NCBI GenBank assembly: GCA_024693415.1
Contig: JAILKX010000188.1
Coordinates: 1 to 7,880, forward strand
DNA: 7,880 bases
Reading direction: 5' to 3'
DNA from: Bacilli bacterium
Lineage (GTDB): Bacteria > Bacillota_I > Bacilli_A > RFN20 > CAG-826
Under the pieces are notes generated by a model. The model did no database searches. It saw only the letters and a list, made by a program, of their open reading frames with translations, and had not been told where the DNA came from. Position numbers and translations under genes: made by a program. Positions 1-5,142 of the stretch are shown piece by piece; position 1 is the first letter of the stretch, and each line of letters starts with the position of its first letter.

Positions 1-325
1 ATTTAACCCATGGGCAAGGATCCTGCCGAATCCCCATGGGCTAGGTCTAGGTTTTCGTCATCCCTCCCCGACCAAGAAGGGACGCTTATCGTCTTGGTAT
101 GACGCTACACCTGCGCGTGAGACGCGGAAACCGCAGGGAACGGGCTCGTCCCGCGTGGCGGGAACCAATTGTTAGGTGCTAAATTAAGCGCGAGCAGCGG
201 ACAAACGGTTTGCACCGATCATCCAAGGTTTGACAGTGTTGTCAGTTATTGTTTTTTGGTAGTTAGGTTTACCAGGCCACTGCAATTGCTAGTCTTTCAT
301 TCTCCGTCAAAACCATGACGGCCCC
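1..325 (-). ncRNA. ssrA: tmRNA (ssrA), 3' end cut off by the left window edge
   Basis: This RNA rescues stalled ribosomes: it enters as an alanyl-tRNA mimic and then serves as a short mRNA encoding a degradation tag. Read on the minus strand, it begins GGGGCCG (325-319, 5' acceptor strand), followed by the conserved D-loop-like UCAUGGUUUUGACGGAG. A pseudoknot region and an A-rich stretch ending AAUAACU precede the tag frame (243-184). Downstream lie a GC-rich hairpin (150-154 with 158-162) and two interleaved helices that form H-type pseudoknots. In one, 61-65 pairs with 78-82 and 71-77 with 92-98. In the other, 30-33 pairs with 18-21 and 24-27 with 13-16, flanked by the CCCATGGG arms at 7-14 and 33-40. 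The T-arm, the 3' acceptor strand and CCA are not in the window; I expect about 40-60 more bases to the left. No TTCGA T-loop occurs in 1-60, consistent with truncation rather than a complete RNA. Confidence 0.93.
184..243 (-). other. ssrA: tmRNA tag reading frame (resume codon to stop)
   Basis: The frame opens at GAC (243-241) directly after AAUAACU. This corresponds to the AUAGUC before GCA in E. coli tmRNA and, as I remember it, to AUAACU before GGC in B. subtilis. It encodes DNTVKPWMIGANRLSAARA and ends at TAA (186-184). With the alanine carried by the tmRNA, the tag is A plus these 19 residues. An aspartate resume codon is less common than alanine or glycine but is known in some Mollicutes. 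The resume position is assigned by analogy. The frame is open upstream, so a start a codon or two earlier cannot be excluded by sequence alone. Confidence 0.82.
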
Positions 326-357
326 AGAACAATGCCCAAGGTTGCTTGAGCGGGAAT

Positions 358-386
358 ACTATAACGCTTTCAGCGGTGGTTGAAAA
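358..386 (-). promoter_or_regulatory. Probable sigma-A-type promoter of the tmRNA
   Basis: On the minus strand, a -35 box TTTTCA (386-381, 4/6 to consensus) is followed by a 17-base spacer and a -10 box TATAGT (363-358, 5/6). Transcription would start near 351. That gives a leader of about 25 bases, which RNase P would remove at G325. The position relative to the tmRNA makes this more credible than a chance match. Confidence 0.55.
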
Positions 387-398
387 GGACGAGTTATG

Positions 399-418
399 GC
401 CGATTATCGATACACGTC
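399..418 (-). repeat. 20-nt element, copy 1 (upstream of the tmRNA promoter)
   Basis: The minus-strand reading GACGTGTATCGATAATCGGC matches 3813-3832 on the plus strand at 19 of 20 positions. This copy lies in the noncoding gap between the NUDIX stop codon (425-423) and the -35 box of the tmRNA promoter (386-381). It contains the self-complementary core ATCGAT. It may be a shared protein-binding site; nothing else here shows its function. Confidence 0.6.
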
Positions 419-422
419 TCCG

Positions 423-836
423 CTATTTTGGAAATTCTCCTGCCTTGTGGCGGCGGATGATTTCCTCGACGATCTCGGCATCGGCGGGGCACCACTGCTC
501 CGACCTCAGCTCCTCGATATTCAGGAACGACTCATCGTCATGGATGCCTTCTTCGTGTTTCAATTGCCCATCCTTCAGCCGGCAAACGAAGACATCCATA
601 TCCAAGAGGAACTCCGGATATTGATAGACCTCTTTCATAAAGAAAGAGCCGACTTCGATTTCGGAATCGAGTTCTTCCTTAATTTCCCGCTTGAGGGCTT
701 CCTCCGGCGTTTCGCCTTCCTTGATTTTTCCGCCAGGAAATTCCCACTTCCCTTTCTGGAACCCATAGGCTCTCCGCGCCGAAAAGATCTTCCCATCCTT
801 AACGATAATCGCGGCGACTACATATAGCGTTTTCAT
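423..836 (-). CDS. NUDIX hydrolase, MutT/8-oxo-dGTP diphosphatase-like
   Basis: This 137-residue protein is probably a cytosolic Mg-dependent pyrophosphohydrolase that cleans oxidised or unwanted nucleoside triphosphates. The NUDIX box is clear: G36, E42 and R50-E51-I-K-E54-E55, with the usual following glycine replaced by aspartate (ELD), which is common in this branch. The preceding region (VVAAIIVKDGKIFSARR, then WEFPGGK) and the length match MutT. I chose the ATG at 836 because the conserved domain begins MKTLYVVAAII. The frame can be extended to a TTG at 860 that overlaps the upstream stop as TTGA. Neither start has a strong ribosome binding site, which suggests translation linked to the upstream phosphoesterase 20 bases away. 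The exact substrate cannot be read from the sequence. Base composition is visibly lower in GC than in the genes right of 3984. Confidence 0.9.
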   Translation of the reverse strand: MKTLYVVAAIIVKDGKIFSARRAYGFQKGKWEFPGGKIKEGETPEEALKREIKEELDSEIEVGSFFMKEVYQYPEFLLDMDVFVCRLKDGQLKHEEGIHDDESFLNIEELRSEQWCPADAEIVEEIIRRHKAGEFPK

Positions 837-856
837 AAATCCGTTGAGGGCGTATA

Positions 857-1777
857 TCAATTATTGGGTTCTTCCCACCCGAATCTCCCCTTCATGATAT
901 CCAATTCCTTATTGTTCTCCTTAGGGCGTAGAGGCTGGCCTCTATAGGCGATTGACCAGTCCTCGTCGTCGATTACGATGACGTTGCATAACCCAGACCT
1001 AATCGTACAGCCATCGATGGCGATCAGATGGTAGCCGCAATAGACGGAATTGTCGGCCCCGACCTTCGCGCCTTCGTAACGGACATGGAAATCGGAGGCA
1101 TACCAATGGCCGCAGATTAGAACCTTTCCCTCGGCCATCTCATCTAAGAATAGGCCTGCTTCATATTGCTTGAAGGGACATCCCCATTCCGCCTCTTCCC
1201 AGGATATATCTTGGTTGTCCCTCCACGAATCGCCGTGGATGAGTGTCGGGATGAAGGAATGCGTGATGATATATGGGCCGATCTCCAGGTATTTCCTAAA
1301 AGTCTTTTCATTCAATACTGCGCGCCCGATCGAAGATTTTTCGACTTTGAGTTTAATGGCATCCCAATACTTTTGACCTTTATCGCATTCTTTTCGGAAT
1401 TCCTCCGGACCGTAATAGTCTTCGCTGAATGGGGCGGCGATCACCTCGTACCAATCCAGTACAGGAGATATGGGCATATCGGCGATTTGGCAGTACGTGC
1501 TGACGGTGCCGTTGCTGAAATCGTAGCTGCGGGGTTCGTCTCTATACATCAAAGAACGGAAAAGCAGTTCGTGGTTGCCTTCAATCAAAACCAGTCTCTC
1601 TTTCGGAATCGACATCAAAAAATCGAACAGCTCGACGCTTTTTGGGCCACGGTCGAATAAATCGCCGTCGATCACCAGAACATGGTTCGGGTCAGCGATA
1701 TCGAATCCCGCTTCCTGCAATCCGGCGATCAGTTCGTCGAGGAAGCTATGTATGTCCGATGCTACGAAGTACTTCAT
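857..1777 (-). CDS. Calcineurin-like metallophosphoesterase (PPP/ApaH-like)
   Basis: The 306-residue protein has the full set of dinuclear-metal phosphoesterase motifs: D8-I-H10, G38-D39-L-F-D42-R-G44, G67-N68-H69-E70, H173 (ITHS) and G223-H224. This order fits the branch containing PPP serine/threonine phosphatases, PrpE and the diadenosine tetraphosphatase ApaH. Likely substrates are phosphoproteins or dinucleoside polyphosphates; the sequence does not decide between them. A region of about 100 residues between the GNHE motif and H173 is longer than in minimal family members and may shape substrate choice. The ATG at 1777 starts directly with the first beta strand (MKYFVASD), preceded by a weak TTAGG. 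It ends in TGA, 20 bases before the NUDIX start, so the two are probably cotranscribed. Pairing with a NUDIX enzyme fits nucleotide-polyphosphate housekeeping, which is an inference. Confidence 0.88.
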   Translation of the reverse strand: MKYFVASDIHSFLDELIAGLQEAGFDIADPNHVLVIDGDLFDRGPKSVELFDFLMSIPKERLVLIEGNHELLFRSLMYRDEPRSYDFSNGTVSTYCQIADMPISPVLDWYEVIAAPFSEDYYGPEEFRKECDKGQKYWDAIKLKVEKSSIGRAVLNEKTFRKYLEIGPYIITHSFIPTLIHGDSWRDNQDISWEEAEWGCPFKQYEAGLFLDEMAEGKVLICGHWYASDFHVRYEGAKVGADNSVYCGYHLIAIDGCTIRSGLCNVIVIDDEDWSIAYRGQPLRPKENNKELDIMKGRFGWEEPNN

Positions 1778-1791
1778 GTTTGCCTAAGATA

Positions 1792-1797
1792 ATTATA
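1792..1797 (-). promoter_or_regulatory. Possible -10 box for the phosphoesterase-NUDIX pair
   Basis: On the minus strand TATAAT is a perfect -10 hexamer, 14 bases before the ATG at 1777. No good -35 lies 16-18 bases upstream, and the leader would be only about 8 bases, so this is tentative. Confidence 0.25.
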
Positions 1798-1853
1798 AGG
1801 ATTTATTCCAACTCTATGAGGACATCGTATGTCTTCCCCGACGAGCGTTTCTA

Positions 1854-1881
1854 TTCACAAAAACGAAACGGGCCTTATCAT
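1854..1881 (+). promoter_or_regulatory. Possible promoter of the two-helix membrane protein gene
   Basis: TTCACA (1854-1859, 5/6) is followed by a 16-base spacer and TATCAT (1876-1881, 5/6). The predicted start, near 1888, would fall inside the Shine-Dalgarno sequence at 1886-1892. That gives an unusually short leader and makes the call uncertain. Confidence 0.3.
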
Positions 1882-1899
1882 AAATAAGGAGGCCGCAAA

Positions 1900-2349
1900 A
1901 TGAACGAAGAGAAAGATGTTGTCGAAACCGAAGTCGTAGACGCACAGCCGTCACCCGATCAGGACGTCTTAGATGGCTTGATGAGCAAGCAGATCGCTGG
2001 CACAAAGGTTTATTTGAGGAGAGCTATCACGTTCGGCATATTCTTCGTCCTTTCGATCGCTGCCTTCGTCGCTATGATAGTCTTGCGCAACACCGTCCTT
2101 CAGCAGGGCTGGGTCACCGGCATGGCGGTCATATTCGGCGTCCTCGCCTTCGTGACCGGAATCTCCTTCTACCTTTTCTTCCGCCTCTACAGGATGATCA
2201 AGAAAACCCAGGACCTCGTAAAGCAAACCGCGGATATGTCCGAGGAGCAGGTCATGGATATCCTCCATGGCATGATGGGCCAAAACAGTCCGGATTACAC
2301 CGCGATCGAGAACGAGCCGATCGACGTAAAAACCGACGAAAACGAATAA
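1900..2349 (+). CDS. Small two-helix membrane protein, unknown function
   Basis: I do not recognise a named family for this 149-residue protein. It has an acidic N-terminus (1-38), a hydrophobic helix at about 42-62, a second at about 72-94, and a charged C-terminal tail ending in Asp/Glu-rich sequence. Arg40-Arg41 just before helix 1 and RLYRMIKK just after helix 2 put both ends in the cytoplasm by the positive-inside rule. The tail at 98-125 could form an amphipathic helix. The start is secure: AAGGAGG at 1886-1892 lies 7 bases before ATG. Its neighbour on the left diverges and the CobW-family gene on the right converges, so it appears to be a single-gene unit. Its stop codon lies inside a hairpin that acts as terminator for the opposing gene. 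Confidence 0.85.
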   Translation: MNEEKDVVETEVVDAQPSPDQDVLDGLMSKQIAGTKVYLRRAITFGIFFVLSIAAFVAMIVLRNTVLQQGWVTGMAVIFGVLAFVTGISFYLFFRLYRMIKKTQDLVKQTADMSEEQVMDILHGMMGQNSPDYTAIENEPIDVKTDENE

Positions 2350-2377
2350 GGGGTCGCCCCAAATCGTTTTGCGTCGG
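2328..2377 (-). terminator. Intrinsic terminator of the CobW-family gene, overlapping the convergent gene's 3' end
   Basis: The arms 2333-2345 (CCGACGAAAACGA) and 2364-2377 (TCGTTTTGCGTCGG) pair over 13 bp with one bulged G. Inside them is a nested GGGG-TCG-CCCC hairpin (2350-2360). Read on the minus strand, the stem is followed at once by five T (2332-2328), as expected for a terminator of the gene ending at 2400. On the plus strand the hairpin is followed by CTTCAAAC, so termination that way would be weak. The TAA of the plus-strand gene (2347-2349) lies in the hairpin's internal loop. Confidence 0.72.
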
Positions 2378-2399
2378 CTTCAAACAACCAATCGAACGA

Positions 2400-3716
2400 T
2401 CAGATTTGGTCCAGCTCTTTGCGGATCGCGTTTTCGTCTAAGTTCTGTCCAATGAAGACGAGCTTGACCATCTTGTCCTGATATTCTTCGTCCCAGTCAT
2501 GGGCGAAGTTCACATCGGTTTCAAGGAGCTTTTGGATTTGCTCTTCGCTTAAGGCGGAGGAGTACCACTGGCCTTGTCCGGTCAGGACCCTCTGTTTGCC
2601 TGCGCTTTCATAAATGTAGGACTGGTCGGGATTATCGACGAAGTAGACCAGGCCTTTGGCCCTGATGATGTGATGGTGATCGCTGCCGTCGGCCCACTTC
2701 TCGAACGCTTCGAAGTCGAATCCGCGCCTGCGGTAATAGACGAAGGTCGTGATGTTGTATTCAAGCGCGGTGCCTTCCTCTTCGTTTTCGATGCCGGCAT
2801 GATGATGGTGGTGATGATGGTGATGATGGTGACCTTCATGCTCCTCATGGTCATGATCATGCTCGTCGTGGTCATCGTCATCGTGATGGTGCTCATGCTC
2901 ATCTTCGTCATGGCGATGGTGCTCATGCTCGTCGTGATCATCGTCATCGTCATCGTGATGGGGCTTCTCGACGTCGGTGCTCCAGTCTTCGAATTCCCTG
3001 ATCCAAGCCGCGCTCGTCGCCGCCTTATCAAAATCGAACAAATGGGTGTCAAGCAGCTCGTCGATGTCGATGGCGCAATAGTCGGTTCTGACGATTTTAG
3101 CCACGGGTTGCAGGGCTTTTACAGTCATTTCGACTCTTTCGAGTTCTTCTTTGGAGAGCAGCGAGGCCTTATTGAGAAGCACGATATCGCAGAATTCGAT
3201 CTGCTGGATGACGAGGTTCTCGAGGTCCTCTTCTCCCCTTTCGGCGTGCTCAAGCGCTTCGCCGCACCCGAATTCATCGCGGAGCCTCAAGGCGTCGGTG
3301 ACGGAAAGGATCGCGTCGAGGTAATAGGGCTTGCGATAGCCCCTCTTGGTGTACTCGTTCTCCATATAGGAGATGGTCTGGGCGATGGGGACCGGTTCGC
3401 AGATGCCGCTCGCCTCGATCAAGATGTGGTCGTACTTGTCGGAAGAGACAAGGTCGTTGATCTGGTTGACGAGGTCGGCCTTCAAGGTGCAGCAGATGCA
3501 GCCATTGGAAAGGGGGACGAGGCTATCGTCGCCGGAAGAGACGACGCCACCGCTCTGGATGAGGTCGGCATCGATGTTGACTTCGCCGATGTCGTTGACG
3601 ATGACCGCCATGTGGTGGCCTTTCGCGTTCTTGAGGATATGGTTGATCAAAGTGGTCTTCCCGCTTCCGAGATAGCCGGTGATCAACGTGATAGGTACTG
3701 ATTTGGTGTATTTCAT
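2400..3716 (-). CDS. COG0523/CobW-family GTPase with a His-rich insert, probable metallochaperone
   Basis: This 438-residue G3E-type GTPase probably hands a metal, most often zinc in this family, to client proteins. The G domain has Walker A G14-YLGSG-K20-T21-T22, the metal-binding C73-I-C75-C76 of the CxCC signature, and the ILIEASGICEP segment (98-108). The guanine-specificity motif reads N182-K-A-S185 instead of NKxD. Residues 253-306 are almost only His, Asp and Glu, ending in eleven consecutive His. The CobW C-terminal domain follows (about 317-438). I chose the ATG at 3716 because AAGGAG (minus strand, 3731-3726) lies 9 bases upstream. The frame extends to a TTG at 3755, but that extension would contain the ribosome binding site. 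The specific client and metal are not shown by the sequence. Confidence 0.92.
   Translation of the reverse strand: MKYTKSVPITLITGYLGSGKTTLINHILKNAKGHHMAVIVNDIGEVNIDADLIQSGGVVSSGDDSLVPLSNGCICCTLKADLVNQINDLVSSDKYDHILIEASGICEPVPIAQTISYMENEYTKRGYRKPYYLDAILSVTDALRLRDEFGCGEALEHAERGEEDLENLVIQQIEFCDIVLLNKASLLSKEELERVEMTVKALQPVAKIVRTDYCAIDIDELLDTHLFDFDKAATSAAWIREFEDWSTDVEKPHHDDDDDDHDEHEHHRHDEDEHEHHHDDDDHDEHDHDHEEHEGHHHHHHHHHHHAGIENEEEGTALEYNITTFVYYRRRGFDFEAFEKWADGSDHHHIIRAKGLVYFVDNPDQSYIYESAGKQRVLTGQGQWYSSALSEEQIQKLLETDVNFAHDWDEEYQDKMVKLVFIGQNLDENAIRKELDQI
2799..2960 (-). repeat. Low-complexity His/Asp/Glu codon tract inside the CobW-family gene
   Basis: The tract encodes residues 253-306 of the GTPase, with repeated blocks such as DEHEHH and DDDDHDEH, then eleven His from CAT and CAC codons (2799-2831). 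On the plus strand it reads as ATG/GTG/ATC-type triplets, prone to length change by slippage. The mix of CAT and CAC shows selection on the protein rather than a pure DNA repeat. Confidence 0.85.
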
Positions 3717-3751
3717 TTTTCTATACTCCTTAGCCAGTTGAGCCGTGATAA

Positions 3752-3780
3752 ACAATATCGCAAATCATTTGATTTGTCTT
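3752..3780 (-). promoter_or_regulatory. Possible promoter of the CobW-family gene
   Basis: On the minus strand AAGACA (3780-3775, 4/6) is separated by 17 bases from TATTGT (3757-3752, 4/6), 36 bases upstream of the ATG. Both boxes are weak. The palindrome at 3761-3776 occupies the spacer and the edge of the -35 box, as an operator would. Confidence 0.33.
3761..3776. promoter_or_regulatory. Perfect 16-bp palindrome, candidate operator
   Basis: CAAATCA and TGATTTG are perfect inverted arms of 7 bp separated by TT. The site lies 45 bases upstream of the CobW-family start and overlaps its candidate promoter. It does not match the Bacillus Zur or Fur consensus that I know (TCGTAAT or TGATAAT arms), so the regulator is unknown. 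Confidence 0.5.
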
Positions 3781-3812
3781 GCTAATCGCTTCATGGGATT
3801 CAATTCATGGGG

Positions 3813-3832
3813 GACGTGTATCGATTATCGGC
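3813..3832 (+). repeat. 20-nt element, copy 2 (upstream of the DUF1189-like gene)
   Basis: GACGTGTATCGATTATCGGC matches the inverse of 399-418 at 19 of 20 positions. This copy lies in the divergent intergenic region, about 90 bases before the candidate promoter of the gene at 3984 and about 30 bases beyond the candidate -35 box of the CobW-family gene. It could serve either. Just before it, TTCATGGG occurs twice (3790-3797 and 3804-3811). Confidence 0.6.
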
Positions 3833-3901
3833 GAAAAACATTTTCCCAAACCTGCGCCACCAAGGCTCGAACGGCGGCTGTTTTTGCGCCCAATGCGCCT
3901 T

Positions 3902-3915
3902 TGCATGCATATGCA
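3902..3915. promoter_or_regulatory. Inverted repeat TGCAT-N4-ATGCA upstream of the 3984 gene
   Basis: The arms TGCAT (3902-3906) and ATGCA (3911-3915) flank GCAT, so the site also contains the palindrome TGCATGCA. It lies just upstream of the candidate -35 box at 3924, where a regulator might bind. It could be chance. Confidence 0.25.
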
Positions 3916-3923
3916 CCTGCCTA

Positions 3924-3952
3924 TTTTCAAAAGACGTTAACTCGTGTATTGT
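3924..3952 (+). promoter_or_regulatory. Possible promoter of the DUF1189-like gene
   Basis: TTTTCA (3924-3929) is followed by 17 bases and TATTGT (3947-3952). The -35 hexamer is the same as in the tmRNA promoter. The predicted start near 3959 gives a leader of about 25 bases containing the palindrome CTTTGCAAAG (3961-3970), which overlaps the ribosome binding site. Confidence 0.38.
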
Positions 3953-3983
3953 TATCTTTGCTTTGCAAAGGGTCGAATGAAAA

Positions 3984-5084
3984 ATGTCTAACAATAAGAA
4001 AAATCAGAAAAAACGCAAAAAGCCAAACCTCGAGCGCAGAGCGAAGATCTTCGCCGGGCTCAGGACGCTTATAAGCAACCAGGCCGTCGTCGAAGGCGGC
4101 CGCTCCTTCAAATGGTACTTCCCAGTGATCATGGCGTTCGTCGCCATCATCCTCGCGGTCATCCCCACCTTCGCCTCGAACATGTCGATTCAGGCCGGCA
4201 ACTCCTTCTTCGCCACCACCTATGGCTATGAAGTCGGGCTTCTCCACTTCGAGCAGGCCCTCGATGCCGGGGATGTCTCCCTCGTCATCCAGGACGGCGC
4301 CCTCGTCAACACCACCAACAACTGGCAGGAAAAGATGGGCGGAACCAAGAAGTGGTACCAGTACAAGGCCACCGACCTCTATGGCAATGGCGAAGAGACC
4401 GTCGCCTTCGAAGTCTTCTATAACGATTCCGACATCGCCGACGCCGACTTCCTGACCTCGATCACCAAGAACAAGAACCCCTACGTCACCGATACCGACG
4501 AGTATCGCTCGAACGACGCCAACGGCAACCCCTTGACCACCGTCACCACTCCGTTCCTCCTCCTTGGCAAGAAGATGTTCTATGCCGCCTCCTTCAAGGC
4601 CAATGGCGCTTCCGCCACCGCCGTTTCCGGCCTTTATGACCACCACAACGGCCTCGACCTCAAGACGCTTTACACCAAGGACATCAACGGCAACACCCTG
4701 ACCGGCGACGCCGCGACGGGCCGTGGCCTCACCCAGTCCATCCTCGCTTCCTGGAAGACCTTCGTCACCGACGGATACAACTCCACCAAGGTGCGCAACA
4801 CCTGGATGTGGACCGGAATCATCATCGGCGTCAACGCCGGCACCGTCCTCCTGATGGGCCTATTGATCTTCTTGCTCACTAGAGGCAAGCGCAACCCGTT
4901 CCACATCTTCACCTTCTGGGAGACCATGAAGATGTCGATGCTCGCTTCCTTCAGCCCTGCGGTCATCGCGATCCCCGTCGGATTCCTCATGTCCCAGTTC
5001 GCCTACTTCGGATTCGTCATCATCTTCGCCTTCCGCGTCATGTGGATGTCGATGAGGACCCTCTCCCCTTCGGCGCAGCAATAA
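3984..5084 (+). CDS. DUF1189-like membrane protein with a large extracytoplasmic domain
   Basis: The 366-residue protein begins with a very basic cytoplasmic tail (KKNQKKRKK, 5-13). It then has a first membrane helix (about 45-65), a polar, Asn/Asp/Thr-rich domain outside the membrane (about 66-272), and three more helices (about 275-298, 319-336 and 339-356). This plan, and the stretch before helix 3 (FTFWETMKMSMLASFSP), resemble DUF1189 proteins, which are of unknown function and widespread in Bacillota. The assignment is by pattern only. The ATG is preceded by AAAGGG (3967-3972) at 11 bases, a weak site; an ATG at 3977 leads to a stop after three codons. Codon use strongly favours C-ending codons, which suggests good expression. 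A strong terminator follows 12 bases after the stop, so it is monocistronic. Confidence 0.82.
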   Translation: MSNNKKNQKKRKKPNLERRAKIFAGLRTLISNQAVVEGGRSFKWYFPVIMAFVAIILAVIPTFASNMSIQAGNSFFATTYGYEVGLLHFEQALDAGDVSLVIQDGALVNTTNNWQEKMGGTKKWYQYKATDLYGNGEETVAFEVFYNDSDIADADFLTSITKNKNPYVTDTDEYRSNDANGNPLTTVTTPFLLLGKKMFYAASFKANGASATAVSGLYDHHNGLDLKTLYTKDINGNTLTGDAATGRGLTQSILASWKTFVTDGYNSTKVRNTWMWTGIIIGVNAGTVLLMGLLIFLLTRGKRNPFHIFTFWETMKMSMLASFSPAVIAIPVGFLMSQFAYFGFVIIFAFRVMWMSMRTLSPSAQQ

Positions 5085-5096
5085 GCCAAACGCAAG

Positions 5097-5125
5097 AGCA
5101 GCCCGCCATCGCGCGGGCTGCTTTT
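5097..5125 (+). terminator. Intrinsic terminator of the DUF1189-like gene
   Basis: A 10-bp GC-rich stem AGCAGCCCGC (5097-5106) pairs with GCGGGCTGCT (5113-5122) around a 6-base loop, and TTTT follows (5122-5125). It lies 12 bases after the stop codon. On the minus strand the stem is followed by CTTGCG, so it probably stops the convergent gene less well. Confidence 0.92.
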
Positions 5126-5142
5126 ATCTATATATAAGGTAT

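Noticed and set aside
7..40. Two copies of CCCATGGG resembling the ends of a small mobile element
   Set aside because: They flank a pseudoknot and pair with each other within the 3' part of the tmRNA, which explains them.
346..827. Two overlapping plus-strand frames in the NUDIX region
   Set aside because: They run antisense to the NUDIX gene and the tmRNA promoter, lack ribosome binding sites, and show no domain.
2574..3701. Long plus-strand open frame (375 codons) opposite the CobW-family gene, with a Met/Val-rich stretch that looks like a membrane segment
   Set aside because: It is the antisense shadow of a gene with all expected GTPase motifs. The hydrophobic stretch is the reverse reading of His/Asp/Glu codons.
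3855..3880. GTTCGAGCC on the minus strand, resembling a tRNA T-loop, near a CCACCA-like string
   Set aside because: The bases on each side cannot form the 5-bp T-stem, and no anticodon or D arm is present, so it is not a tRNA.
3745..4074. Plus-strand 109-codon frame across the divergent intergenic region
   Set aside because: It overlaps the start of the DUF1189-like gene in another frame, has no ribosome binding site, and looks like noncoding sequence.
3927..4646. Minus-strand open frame (239 codons) opposite the start of the DUF1189-like gene
   Set aside because: Same antisense effect of biased codons; Gly/Val/Asp/Glu-rich with no recognisable domain or start signal.
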